Part shown: positions 8,557 through 16,613 of the stretch, one piece after another
Layout of the letters: every line of letters begins with the position of its first letter
Numbering within the stretch: the first letter of the stretch is position 1
Source: Roseateles depolymerans
GTDB lineage: Bacteria > Pseudomonadota > Gammaproteobacteria > Burkholderiales > Burkholderiaceae_C
Reading direction: 5' to 3'
Assembly: GCA_003241055.1 (NCBI GenBank)
Contig: QFOD01000019.1
Location: 41,339-105,338 of the forward strand
DNA: 64,000 bases
Made by a program: the position numbers and the translations under genes
The notes under the pieces: model-generated
What the model saw: the letters and a program-made list of their open reading frames with translations, nothing else
Told to the model about the DNA's origin: nothing
Databases searched by the model: none

Positions 8557-8979
8557 TCAGCGGACGATGAGCACAGGCGCCTTGGTGTGCGCCAGCACGC
8601 GGGAGGCGACCGAGCCGAGCACTGCGCTGAGGAAGGCACCATGGCCATGTGAGCCCATCACCAGCAGGTCTGGCTTTTCGTCGTTGACCATCTCGGCCAA
8701 GGTGTCACCGGGATGGCCGACCGCATGGCGCTCGCGCAGCTTCCAACCCTGCATCTGCGAAAATTCGCGGACCGGCCTCAAGACCTTTTCGCCTTCGTCC
8801 TGGTAGTACTGTTGTAGAAGATCGTGACTGAGGAAGTGCGTCGCGTGTGGCGGCACGGCCACCGTCACGTTGAGAGCGACGAACTCGTTGTCCTTGCCCA
8901 CCAGCTCTTCACGCGCGGCAATGTAGGCCAGCATGTGCTTGGTGTAGACACTGCCGTCGACGGCGAGGACGACTTTCAT
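8557..8979 (-). CDS. Universal stress protein UspA family (first of pair)
   Basis: Usp-fold protein of 140 residues with N-terminal KVVLAVDGS and the C-terminal nucleotide-binding signature GSHGHGAFLSAVLGS followed by APVLIVR. A GAAAGGGGG ribosome site precedes the ATG. It is the promoter-proximal gene of a two-usp operon, with an FNR/ANR-type box centred about 104 bp upstream. In many proteobacteria usp genes of this type are switched on by low oxygen, consistent with the dehydrogenase nearby carrying a near-identical promoter. Confidence 0.93.
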   Translation of the reverse strand: MKVVLAVDGSVYTKHMLAYIAAREELVGKDNEFVALNVTVAVPPHATHFLSHDLLQQYYQDEGEKVLRPVREFSQMQGWKLRERHAVGHPGDTLAEMVNDEKPDLLVMGSHGHGAFLSAVLGSVASRVLAHTKAPVLIVR

Positions 8980-9047
8980 GGTGACCCCCTTTCGCCATGG
9001 CGAAGATGTAGCGATGAGGTGAGGGCCACGGCGCCATCACCGTGATT

Positions 9048-9089
9048 GATCTTCGCGGAATGACGGGCCGGCGACTTGATCGAGATCAT
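9048..9089 (-). promoter_or_regulatory. FNR/ANR-type promoter of the usp pair
   Basis: TTGATCGAGATCAT (9076-9089), identical to the box upstream of the alcohol dehydrogenase, with AAGATC at 9053-9048 in the -10 position on the minus strand. The predicted leader is about 60 nt. Confidence 0.65.
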
Positions 9090-9221
9090 GTCGTCGGCAT
9101 TGCACGCAGGACCACTCGACAACCACCACGCGGCGATGCGGGAGGCTGTCGGGTGGTCCCCGGAACGAGTCCGGGGACGCAGGAATCGGCGCCCTCATTG
9201 AGATGACGCCAGCGCATCCAC

Positions 9222-9692
9222 CTACAGCGGGTAGGCGGCAAGCAGTTCGTGAAACTTCGCGTCGCGCGGCAGGCTCGGGGGCGAGACGGCCGCATAGTGG
9301 GCCGGGATCTCGCCGGGTGCCAGGCGCTGCTCGCTGACCGCGTTGGCGTAGGCCTCGCGGCGCTCGTACCAGGCCAGTTCGTACTGCGCGATGGCATCCC
9401 AGTGCAGCGGGGACCCCGACTCCACGCGAAACGCATAGTCAGACGGCGCAGTGCTGATGCCGTGGCCGTCGCGCGAGCCGTAGGCGACGCAGACCTCGAA
9501 GTAACTGCCGAAGTCGTGCGGGTACTTGCGCACGGTGAAGCGCGCCTCGACGCCTTCCGGCACCGGGAACATGCGCTCCAGCATGCGCTTGTATACGCCG
9601 CATTCGCGGCGAGCATCACGCTCGTAGTCTGGCGCGCCGACCTGGGCGCAGCTCTCTTCGGCGGGCACGGGGCCAAGCTCGATGTAGTTCAT
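9222..9692 (-). CDS. Hypothetical protein of mobile-element backbone
   Basis: A 156-residue soluble protein starting MNYIELGPVPAEESC with no recognised catalytic motif. It is rich in Tyr, Glu and Arg, including a segment FTVRKYPHDFGSYFEVCVAYG that reads like a mixed alpha/beta domain. The ATG at 9692 has a GGAG site 7 nt upstream, which decides the start over a longer frame. It is followed upstream by a RadC-like gene on the same strand, a common pairing in integrative and conjugative elements and plasmids. Function unknown. Confidence 0.75.
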   Translation of the reverse strand: MNYIELGPVPAEESCAQVGAPDYERDARRECGVYKRMLERMFPVPEGVEARFTVRKYPHDFGSYFEVCVAYGSRDGHGISTAPSDYAFRVESGSPLHWDAIAQYELAWYERREAYANAVSEQRLAPGEIPAHYAAVSPPSLPRDAKFHELLAAYPL

Positions 9693-9707
9693 GATGGTCT
9701 CCGTCTT

Positions 9708-9724
9708 GCCGGCCGGTGGCCGGC
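9708..9724. other. Leader hairpin between radC-like and hypothetical gene
   Basis: GCCGGCC-GGT-GGCCGGC, a perfect 7-bp stem with a 3-nt loop, lies in the 44-bp gap upstream of the hypothetical gene start and just after the RadC-like stop codon. It may be an attenuator or a terminator remnant; no T-run on the minus strand. Confidence 0.45.
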
Positions 9725-9736
9725 GTTGGATGAGCC

Positions 9737-10321
9737 TCAGAGCAGCCCGGCCTCGGCGAACGAAGCGCAGGCCGAGCCGGCCACCACCAGGTGGTCGATC
9801 AGGCGCACGTCGATGCATGCCAGCGCCGACTTCAGGCTGTCCGTGAGGCGCTGGTCGGCCGGCGAAGGCGTCGGATCGCCGGACGGGTGCGAGTGCGCGC
9901 AGATCAGCGCGGCCGCGTTGTGCTCCAGCGCGCGCCGCACGATCTCCCTCGGGTAGACCGAGGTCTGAGTCAGCGTGCCGGTGAACAGCTCCTCGGTGGC
10001 CAGCACGCGCATGTGCGCGTCAAGGAACAGCACGACGAAGGTCTCGCGCTCGGCGCCCGCGAAGTGGACCTTCAGGAAGTCCTTCACGAGGGTCGGCGAG
10101 CCGAGGATGCTGCGGCCCTGCACGGTCTGCGAGGCCACGCGGACCAGCAGTTCGTGCGCCGCAGCCAGGACGTGGCGCAGGCGGGTCGAGCGCACGTCGC
10201 CGGGAGGCGGCAGCAGCTCGGCCGTCAGGGCCTCCGAGCAGCGCAGGGGTTCGGCCTCGGTGGACGGTGGCGTCAGGATGATCGCTTCCAGTTCGGCGCG
10301 ATCGAGTTGGGCCAGGTTCAT
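9737..10321 (-). CDS. radC: RadC-like JAB-domain protein
   Basis: RadC-family protein of 194 residues. The C-terminal two thirds is a JAB/MPN+ domain with the metal-binding motif HSHPSGDPTPSPAD near residue 145 and the preceding FVVLFLDAHMRVL strand. The N-terminal helix-hairpin-helix of chromosomal RadC is largely missing, as is usual for copies carried on mobile elements. Despite the name, a DNA repair role is not established for this family; a peptidase or deubiquitinase-like fold is what the motif shows. It lies between a conserved hypothetical gene and antirestriction genes. Confidence 0.9.
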   Translation of the reverse strand: MNLAQLDRAELEAIILTPPSTEAEPLRCSEALTAELLPPPGDVRSTRLRHVLAAAHELLVRVASQTVQGRSILGSPTLVKDFLKVHFAGAERETFVVLFLDAHMRVLATEELFTGTLTQTSVYPREIVRRALEHNAAALICAHSHPSGDPTPSPADQRLTDSLKSALACIDVRLIDHLVVAGSACASFAEAGLL

Positions 10322-10349
10322 GGCGGTCTCCGGTGAAGGTGGGCCGCAT

Positions 10350-10377
10350 CCCCTCGGGGTTGCGGCACCACGAGGGG
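10350..10377. other. Leader hairpin upstream of the RadC-like gene
   Basis: CCCCTCG (10350-10356) pairs with CGAGGGG (10371-10377) across a 14-nt loop, about 30 bp before the RadC-like start codon. One of several GC-rich hairpins found directly ahead of backbone genes here. Confidence 0.4.
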
Positions 10378-10422
10378 TTGGATGAACGTCGCCGCGGTTG
10401 CAGCGGGTGGTTTGCGGCGGCT

Positions 10423-10641
10423 TCAGACGCCGTAGTGCTGGCGCACGAGGCGTCGCCGCGCCAGGTAGCAGCGGCCCTGGGTGACCTCCAGCGGCGCCAG
10501 GTGGATCAGCCAGCGCAGCGCCGCCACGCGCAGCAGCACGGAGTGCCGCCGCTCGCGCACGATGGGGATCAGGTCCGGGACGGTGCAACGGCGCAGGCCG
10601 GCCAGCAGGTTCAGGAAGCGGCGCAGCCGATATGTGGGCAT
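10423..10641 (-). CDS. Small basic hypothetical protein
   Basis: A 72-residue Arg- and Leu-rich protein (MPTYRLRRFLNLLAGLRR at the start). The ATG is preceded by GGGAG at 6 nt. It lies 12 bp after the antirestriction gene on the same strand, so it is likely co-transcribed with it. No motif is recognised; the strongly basic character would allow nucleic-acid binding but does not prove it. Confidence 0.6.
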   Translation of the reverse strand: MPTYRLRRFLNLLAGLRRCTVPDLIPIVRERRHSVLLRVAALRWLIHLAPLEVTQGRCYLARRRLVRQHYGV

Positions 10642-10653
10642 GGCCGACTCCCG

Positions 10654-11124
10654 CTAGTCGATGGCGCGGCGGATCACCAGGTGGTCGGGGTGATGGCCGA
10701 TGTACTCGAGCAGCTGCTCGTACTTGTCGTTGAGCTTGTCCAGGCCCTGCCAGATCAGCGCGTTCAGCGCGAAGATCGTGGCGATCAGGCCGGCAGTGTC
10801 GGCCGATACCTGGCCCTCGAACCCGTTGCCGTCGACGCTCATGTCGAAGGTGTCGGCGCCGGTCGGGACCATGTAGCCGCCGTCGTTGGACAGCTCGATG
10901 AAGTTCCAGTGACCGCCGTTGTAGGCCGGGCACAGGCGCTGCATCCAGGCGTAGATGCTCATCTCGACGCGCAACATGCCGACCAGTCCGAACTTGGACG
11001 GCAGGAACTGCATGCGGCGGTCCTCGGGCACGAGGCTGGCGGTGATCACGCTGGGCGTGCTTTCCGCGCCTTCGTCGGCGTGGCCGTCAACGTCCAGGAG
11101 GGCGGTGGATGTGTCGTGGGTCAT
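10654..11124 (-). CDS. ArdB/KlcA-family antirestriction protein
   Basis: This 156-residue protein has the ArdB/KlcA pattern: RRMQFLPSKFG, YAWMQRLCPAYNGGHWNF, ELSNDGGYMVP, then GNGFEGQVSADTAGLIATIFALN and the terminal IRRAID. ArdB-type proteins let incoming plasmids and conjugative elements escape type I restriction. An AAGGAAG site sits before the ATG. Its location at the leading edge of the backbone block, beside a RadC-like gene, is typical of such elements. The N-terminal 35 residues are acidic and less conserved. Confidence 0.9.
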   Translation of the reverse strand: MTHDTSTALLDVDGHADEGAESTPSVITASLVPEDRRMQFLPSKFGLVGMLRVEMSIYAWMQRLCPAYNGGHWNFIELSNDGGYMVPTGADTFDMSVDGNGFEGQVSADTAGLIATIFALNALIWQGLDKLNDKYEQLLEYIGHHPDHLVIRRAID

Positions 11125-11561
11125 GACGCTTCCTTTCAAGCGCATGAGCACGGTCCTCCCGGCTCGGGAAGACCCGAGCTCGGGGTGGATGGATGCAGGA
11201 CAGTCCTGCGAGGTGTCGAGCCAGCGATGCCGGCCGATGGGTGGGTGGCCCCGTTGGGCGGGGCTGGCTGTCGTCGCGCCACGGCTGGCGCGCAAGTCCC
11301 GGTATCGGGACGGATGCGAGTGCGGGTCTCGACCGCTAACGCCGCTGCGCAGGGGCAGCGGATGCCTCCTCTTGCGAGGTTGGCCACGGAAGGGCCACAA
11401 GGTCCGGGCCAGTATGGCGCGCGCCGGCCGCCGCGCGCAAGGCTGCGCCGCAGGCGTCGCATGCACATGCGTGCAGTGAGCGCGGAATAGACGGGCGGCG
11501 CGGGCTTGAAGGGCAGGGTGTAGCCGGGAGCATCGACGCCATCTCCTTCACGGGCTCCCCA
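11125..11561. other. Intergenic stretch between divergent genes
   Basis: No convincing gene in 437 bp. It contains a 7-bp hairpin at 11162-11179 (GCTCGGG-AAGA-CCCGAGC) ahead of the antirestriction gene, and at 11322-11343 a 22-bp sequence that recurs with one mismatch at 29051-29072 in another backbone intergenic region. Promoters for both flanking genes should lie here, but no consensus -35/-10 pair stands out. Confidence 0.5.
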
Positions 11562-12686
11562 GTGGATACATCGGCACCGCCCCAGGCCGGCTCGCTTCCG
11601 GTCCTCACCCCCGAGCAGGTGGAGCGACTGCGTGCCGCATTGCTAGGACGGTTGGTGGCCCTGTGCTTCGGTGCGGGTGTCGACTCGACGGCGCTGCTGA
11701 TCGCGCTGCATGAGGCCGGGCTGCGCCCCGATGTCATCACCTTCGCCGACACCGGCGGGGAGAAGCCTGAGACCTTGCTCCACCTCGATCGCGTCAACGC
11801 GTTGCTGAGACGGTGGGGCTGGCCGCTCGTGCAGGTCTGCCGCAAGCTCACGATGGCGTCCACCGGCTACACCGACCTGTACGGCAACTGCTGGTCCAAC
11901 GAGACGCTGCCCTCGCTCGCCTTCGGGCTCAAGTCCTGTTCGATCAAATGGAAGACCGACTGCCAGGACCAGTACCTCAAGGGCGTGACGCGCGGTCCGG
12001 CCGCGCGCCCGCCGCACGCGCTGTGGCTTGCGGCGCAGGCCAAGGGCGAGCGGATCGTGAAGCTGATTGGCTACGACTGCGGCAAGGCCGACATGCGTCG
12101 CTCGAAGGTGCCGCGCGAGGCCGACGCGGACTTCGACTACCTGTACCCCCTGCAGCTGATCGGCTGGGACCGCGCCGACTGCGTGCGCGTCATCGCGCAG
12201 GTGTTGGGCGCGGACATGGTGCCCATCAAGTCGGCGTGCTTCTACTGCCCGGCCAGCAAGGCCTGGGAACTGTGGTGGTTGGCGGCCCACCATCCGGACC
12301 TGCTGGAGCGCGCGCTGCGGCTGGAGTACCGCGCCCTGACCGGGCGCCACAGCCGGTTCGACGAGGTGGAATTCGGCGCGAGCTGGGAAGAGCTGGTCCG
12401 CACGGCGGACCGCTTCCCCAGCACCAGCACCACGGTGGGTTTGGGCCGCAGCTTCGCGTGGAACCAGTGGGCCCGGGTCAACGGCGTGGTGGATGCGCAG
12501 TTTCAGGTGCGCCGCGATGCGCAGAGCCGCGCGCGCTTCATGGCGGTGGCCGAGGCGATGCGCGACGGTGGCGGCGGCAACGCGCTTGACGCACGAGGCC
12601 GGGTCATCCCGATCCAGGTCGCTGCGGCTCAGGCGACGGGCCTGCAAGACCAGCATGCGCAGGCGGTCGACCTGTTCGCGGACTGA
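11562..12686 (+). CDS. PP-loop ATPase of the PAPS-reductase-like family
   Basis: A 374-residue adenine-nucleotide alpha-hydrolase-like protein. The PP-loop appears at residues 36-42 as FGAGVDS, in place of the usual SGGxDS, followed by VITFADTGGEKPET, the strand and acidic loop expected in this family. Further on are KSCSIKWK and a CFYCPASKAWELWW segment resembling C-terminal Cys motifs of phage and mobile-element PAPS reductase-like proteins. Members activate a carboxyl, carbonyl or sulfate group with ATP; substrates of element-borne forms are unknown. The GTG start lacks a clear ribosome site, so the true start could be downstream (for example near VLTPEQVERL). It precedes the PRTRC cassette on the same strand. 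Confidence 0.8.
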   Translation: MDTSAPPQAGSLPVLTPEQVERLRAALLGRLVALCFGAGVDSTALLIALHEAGLRPDVITFADTGGEKPETLLHLDRVNALLRRWGWPLVQVCRKLTMASTGYTDLYGNCWSNETLPSLAFGLKSCSIKWKTDCQDQYLKGVTRGPAARPPHALWLAAQAKGERIVKLIGYDCGKADMRRSKVPREADADFDYLYPLQLIGWDRADCVRVIAQVLGADMVPIKSACFYCPASKAWELWWLAAHHPDLLERALRLEYRALTGRHSRFDEVEFGASWEELVRTADRFPSTSTTVGLGRSFAWNQWARVNGVVDAQFQVRRDAQSRARFMAVAEAMRDGGGGNALDARGRVIPIQVAAAQATGLQDQHAQAVDLFAD

Positions 12687-12778
12687 GCGCCGATGCGTGC
12701 CGGCGCGGGGTTGATGCGGCAGGGGTGCGCGGGACCATGACTCCGTGCCCTCAGCAGGCGCAACCCACAGGAGGCTAG

Positions 12779-14566
12779 ATGCAAGATCAAGTGCAACCGA
12801 CTCTGAAGGTCCGCCAGATCGTGTCGGGTCCGAACCACCGGACCTACTACGACCCGAAGAAGATGGCGGAACTGGAAGAGGGGCTGCGCGCGGCCGGCAA
12901 GGTCACGCAGCCCATTCAGGTCCGACCGCACCCCACGCGGGAGGGCGTCTGGGAAATCATCGCCGGCGAGCGCCGCTGGCGCGCGGCGCGCAAGGTGTTC
13001 GGCGAGGACTACGACATGCCCGTCGTCGTCAGCGAGGCGACCGACGCCGAGGTCCGCGCGCTGGGCATCATCGAGAACCACTACCGCGACAACCCGAGCG
13101 ACATCGAGCAGGCGCGCGGCGCGGCCGAACTGCTGCAGTTCAACCGCGATGACAAGGAAGAGACGGCCAAGCAGCTGGGCTGGGGCGTGGACACGCTGGA
13201 GCGCCGGCTGCTGCTGCTCAACTGCGCGGCCGAGGTGCAGGAGGCGCTGATCGAGCGCCGCATCAAGCTCGGCCACGCCGAACTGCTGGCAGGCCTGCCC
13301 AAGGACCGCCAGGTCAAGGTGCTGGCCGGCGTGCTGGAACACCGCGTGCCGGTCGAGGTGCTGAAGAAGCAACTCGGGCAGTTCGCCAAGCGGCTGGCCG
13401 ACGCGATCTTCGACACCGCGCAGTGCGCTTCGTGCCCGCACAACTCGGCGCAGCAGGCCGCGCTGTTCGATGAAACCATCGGCGACGGCTTCTGCCAGCA
13501 CCCGACTCACTTCGATGAACTGACGATGGCGGCGCTGGAACTGCGCGCGGGTCCGCTGCGCGAGCAGTACCAGGTCGTGCGCATCGTGCGCGCCGTCGAT
13601 GCGTTCGTGCCGCTGCTGGTGGGACCGGACGGTGAACTCGGCGTCGGCGCCGAGCAGTACGGGGACTGCAAGTCTTGCGCGAACTTCGGGTGCTCGCTGT
13701 CGGCGATCCCGGGCTCGTATGGGCGGCTCGAAGAGTCGCTGTGCTTCGATGCGCAATGCCACTCCACCAAGGTCGCGGAACGGCGGCGCGGCGAGCGCGC
13801 GGCGGCACGGGCCGCGCAGGCGGACGCGGCCCCGGAGGCCAGTAGCGTCGGCGCCAAGAAGGCGGTGGCGAAGCCCGGTGCACCTGCCGCGCCCAAGCGG
13901 GCCAGCAACACGACGCCGCCGCGCGTCGCGCAGTACCGCACCGAGCGCTGGCGCACCTGGGTGGCCCGGGGACTGATGGCCGACGCGCCGAGCAGCCATC
14001 GCGTGCTGACTGCGCTGATCACGTCGAGCAACCTGCAGTCGTTCACGCCGCTGAAGTTCACCGAAGCGGTCGGCAAGATCGCCAAGCCCGCGAAGTTTGG
14101 CGTCAACGGCTTCAAGGGCGCGCTGGAACTGGCCGACGCGATCGACGCGGCCAAGCTGCCCACCATCGTGCAGGCCGTGGCGGCGTGCGCGGCCTACGGC
14201 GTCAACCAGGGCGACCTGGAAGTGCTGCTGAACTACCTGGAGGTGGACGAAGCGCGCCACTTCAAGCTCAGCGCCGAGTACCTCGAACTGCTCACGGTCA
14301 GCGAACTGGAAAGCCTCGCCGACGAGTTGAAGCTGCGCAAGGCGATGGGCGATGCCGCGTTCAAGAAGGCGCGCGCCGGCACCAAGGCCAAGTTCATCGA
14401 GGCGCTGCTGAACATCGAGGGCTTCGCCTATGCGGGCGCGGTGCCCAAGGCGCTGCGCTACCAGCGCCGCAAGCTGCGGATCGCAGCAGGTGCAGAGCCT
14501 GCCGCCGCTGGTGCTGTCGCAGATGCCGCTGCTGGTGCCGCCGAACCTGCGCTGGCAACGGCCTAG
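12779..14566 (+). CDS. PRTRC system ParB-family protein
   Basis: ParB-like protein of 595 residues that opens the PRTRC cassette. Residues 60-112 hold the ParB/Srx core (IIAGERRWRAARK, then ENHYRDNPSDIEQA), and a helix-turn-helix region follows at about 120-165. Downstream are two Cys clusters (CASCPHN near 218; CKSCANFGC and CFDAQC further on) that look like zinc sites, and an alanine-rich C-terminus. ParB proteins bind centromere-like sites and load by CTP-dependent clamping; by homology this may mark the element for partition. The ATG is preceded by GGAGG. A partner ATPase (PRTRC D) is not in the window. Confidence 0.92.
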   Translation: MQDQVQPTLKVRQIVSGPNHRTYYDPKKMAELEEGLRAAGKVTQPIQVRPHPTREGVWEIIAGERRWRAARKVFGEDYDMPVVVSEATDAEVRALGIIENHYRDNPSDIEQARGAAELLQFNRDDKEETAKQLGWGVDTLERRLLLLNCAAEVQEALIERRIKLGHAELLAGLPKDRQVKVLAGVLEHRVPVEVLKKQLGQFAKRLADAIFDTAQCASCPHNSAQQAALFDETIGDGFCQHPTHFDELTMAALELRAGPLREQYQVVRIVRAVDAFVPLLVGPDGELGVGAEQYGDCKSCANFGCSLSAIPGSYGRLEESLCFDAQCHSTKVAERRRGERAAARAAQADAAPEASSVGAKKAVAKPGAPAAPKRASNTTPPRVAQYRTERWRTWVARGLMADAPSSHRVLTALITSSNLQSFTPLKFTEAVGKIAKPAKFGVNGFKGALELADAIDAAKLPTIVQAVAACAAYGVNQGDLEVLLNYLEVDEARHFKLSAEYLELLTVSELESLADELKLRKAMGDAAFKKARAGTKAKFIEALLNIEGFAYAGAVPKALRYQRRKLRIAAGAEPAAAGAVADAAAGAAEPALATA

Positions 14567-14639
14567 ACAACGAGGGGTGCCCTGAGACGATGAGTTTCAG
14601 AGGACTCCCCTCCCTCTCTCACCCAAGGAGATTCACACC

Positions 14640-15140
14640 ATGACCATGTTCAGCGAGTTGTACCGGCTGGCCCTGGGCGCGACGCTGACGCTCACCATCA
14701 GCGCCGACGACAAGACCGGCCGCATGACGGTCAACGTCATCCCCAAGCCGCGCCAGGATGCGGGCGAGCCGGCGCTGTCCACGCCGCTCGTGCTGACCGC
14801 CACGCCCGAGGAGTTCGATGCCGAGTTCGTCGGCGTGCTGACCGGCTATCGCGCCTCCCACGCGAGCCTGGCCGAGCAGGCCCAGGTGACCCAGGAACTG
14901 CTGGACGCCGCGAAGTCGGCGTCGGCGAAGAAGGCCACGGGCGCGGTCGCCAAGGCCCAGGCCAAGACCACCCCGGCGCCCGCGGCCGCCAAGCCTGTGT
15001 CCGCGCGCTCCGGGGATGACGATGACGAGGGCGGCGGCCCGGACGACGAAGGCGGCGGTGCCGGTGGCGCTGCGGCGGCTCCCGTGGCGCCGGCCCCGGC
15101 GCCGGCCGAGGACGACCGCGAACCCCAACTCTTCGGCTGA
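14640..15140 (+). CDS. PRTRC system protein E
   Basis: A 166-residue protein starting MTMFSELYRLALGATLTLTI and continuing with DDKTGRMTVNVIPKP, the pattern of PRTRC protein E. The second half is low-complexity Ala/Pro/Asp/Gly (including a run of acidic residues) and probably disordered. Position directly after the ParB-like gene and directly before protein C matches the conserved PRTRC order. Biochemical role unknown. An AAGGAGA site precedes the ATG. Confidence 0.9.
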   Translation: MTMFSELYRLALGATLTLTISADDKTGRMTVNVIPKPRQDAGEPALSTPLVLTATPEEFDAEFVGVLTGYRASHASLAEQAQVTQELLDAAKSASAKKATGAVAKAQAKTTPAPAAAKPVSARSGDDDDEGGGPDDEGGGAGGAAAAPVAPAPAPAEDDREPQLFG

Positions 15141-15152
15141 AGGAGTGCGCTC

Positions 15153-15359
15153 ATGTCCATGCAAGTCCAGGTCATCACGCGTCGCTATCTCTACAACGGC
15201 ATGACGCTGCCCGACATTCCCGGCCAAGAGCCCCGGGAGGTCCGTGACATCTACAGCGCGCAGTTCCCCGAACTGCTGAGCGCCGATATCGAGGCCGGGG
15301 AGGTCAGCAATGGCGTCCAGGAAATCACCTTCAAGCGCGCTGTCGGCGTCAAGGGCTGA
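15153..15359 (+). CDS. PRTRC system protein C, ubiquitin-like
   Basis: A 68-residue protein (start MSMQVQVITRRYLYNG) of the PRTRC C family, which belongs to the prokaryotic ubiquitin-like beta-grasp group. It ends in a glycine (VGVKG), as expected if the C-terminus is adenylated by the ThiF-like E1 and conjugated; no tail follows that would need to be removed first. The gene lies 12 bp after protein E with a GAAGGAG site, and its last 50 bases overlap the start of the next reading frame. Confidence 0.9.
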   Translation: MSMQVQVITRRYLYNGMTLPDIPGQEPREVRDIYSAQFPELLSADIEAGEVSNGVQEITFKRAVGVKG

Positions 15360-15576
15360 CCCTGCGGCCGCTTTCCGGCGCGCGCTGGAACGCACGGCCC
15401 AGCGCAGCCAAGGCAGCCTGCAAGCGGCAATGCTGGATGCACTGGCGTCCAAGACGGCCCAGCGCGCGGCGCAGGCCTTGGTGCACACCGCCGAGTCCAC
15501 GGTGCGCGTCGGCCGCGAGGACTACCGGCCCGAGCGGCTGACGGCACCTTCCGAGTCCCTGCCTCCCTTGCCCTGA
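15310..15576 (+). CDS. Small hypothetical protein overlapping PRTRC C
   Basis: An 88-residue frame in the +1 register relative to PRTRC C, starting 50 bases before its stop codon. The ATG follows GGGAGG at a good spacing, so independent initiation is likely. The sequence (QGSLQAAMLDALASKTAQRAA in its middle) predicts an Ala-rich helix with basic N-terminus and a Pro-rich tail. No family recognised. It ends 11 bp before PRTRC F, so it sits inside the cassette transcript. Translational coupling to the ubiquitin-like gene is plausible. Confidence 0.65.
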   Translation: MASRKSPSSALSASRADPAAAFRRALERTAQRSQGSLQAAMLDALASKTAQRAAQALVHTAESTVRVGREDYRPERLTAPSESLPPLP

Positions 15577-15587
15577 GGAACCCGATC

Positions 15588-16613
15588 ATGGACACCATCT
15601 TCCAGTTGCCGGCGCTGTGCGCGTCCATCCCCGCCGAATTCAATCCCGATGCCGGCCAGGATCGCGCCGTGGCCCTGGCCCGCTGCCTGCTCGATGCCGG
15701 CGTGATCCACGGTGCGGTGAGCGCGCGGCGCGCCAGCGATCCGCTCGGCACCAGCCGCCTGTTCCTGGAGCGCTGGGTGGCCGAGCGCCTGCAGGGCCTG
15801 CACTGCCTGTTCCCGGCCTTCCGCCTCGTGATGGAAGGGGCCTCGGAAATGTGCAACCACACGCGTCCGCGCGAGCCGGGGCAGGCCACCATCGTCTGGT
15901 ACACCGAGTGCAGCGCGTTCGCCGTGGGCGAGGCACTGGACCGGCTGGAGCAGGTTCACCCTCGGCTCGGGGCGACGGTGCTGACGGTGATCGACCGCAT
16001 CGGGCCGCGCCTGATCCCGACCTTCACGCCCACCGACGTGATGGGCACGGCCCAGGAGTACTACTGGTACGGCGAACAGGACGAGTCAGCGGCGCTGGAC
16101 GAGCAGTGTGGCGACGACCCGGCCGAGCGCGAGGCGATGCGCGAGCAAATGGTGACGCGCGAGAAGATCGACGCCGCCTTCCCGGACTGGGCCACGCAGT
16201 GGCCGGGCCAGCGCAAGCGCCTGTCGCGCGCTGCCTTGCAGCGCATCGCCAAGGGCGCCCGCAGTTGCCGCGTGCGCCAGCTCGTGGGCGATGTGCTGGC
16301 GCTGGAGAAGCTCTCGCTGAGCGACGAGTTCCGCCCCAACGGGGACGGCTGGTTCGTCGGCTATGGCGCCGTGCTCACCTGGAAGCCCGACGACATCGCG
16401 GTGCGCGTGTTCGACGACTTCGCCAACGACGCCGTGCAGGGCGATTTCGTCGACTGGATGGGCGAGGCGGAGTTCAGCATCGGCGAGCCCGAGACGCTGC
16501 AGCACTGGATGGCCGACATGGAGGTGCGCCTCGCCGGCATGCGGCTGTTCGACGGCTTGATCCACGAACTCTCCAGCGGAGACTGGCTTCGAGTCCCGAA
16601 AGGAATGCGATGA
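15588..16613 (+). CDS. PRTRC system protein F
   Basis: A 341-residue soluble protein (start MDTIFQLPALCASIPAEFN) matching PRTRC protein F in length, position and pattern, with helical segments such as ERWVAERLQGLHCLFPAF and a mid-protein acidic stretch. No enzymatic motif is visible. Stop and the start of protein B overlap as ATGA, implying translational coupling. Its role in the cassette is unknown. Confidence 0.88.
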   Translation: MDTIFQLPALCASIPAEFNPDAGQDRAVALARCLLDAGVIHGAVSARRASDPLGTSRLFLERWVAERLQGLHCLFPAFRLVMEGASEMCNHTRPREPGQATIVWYTECSAFAVGEALDRLEQVHPRLGATVLTVIDRIGPRLIPTFTPTDVMGTAQEYYWYGEQDESAALDEQCGDDPAEREAMREQMVTREKIDAAFPDWATQWPGQRKRLSRAALQRIAKGARSCRVRQLVGDVLALEKLSLSDEFRPNGDGWFVGYGAVLTWKPDDIAVRVFDDFANDAVQGDFVDWMGEAEFSIGEPETLQHWMADMEVRLAGMRLFDGLIHELSSGDWLRVPKGMR

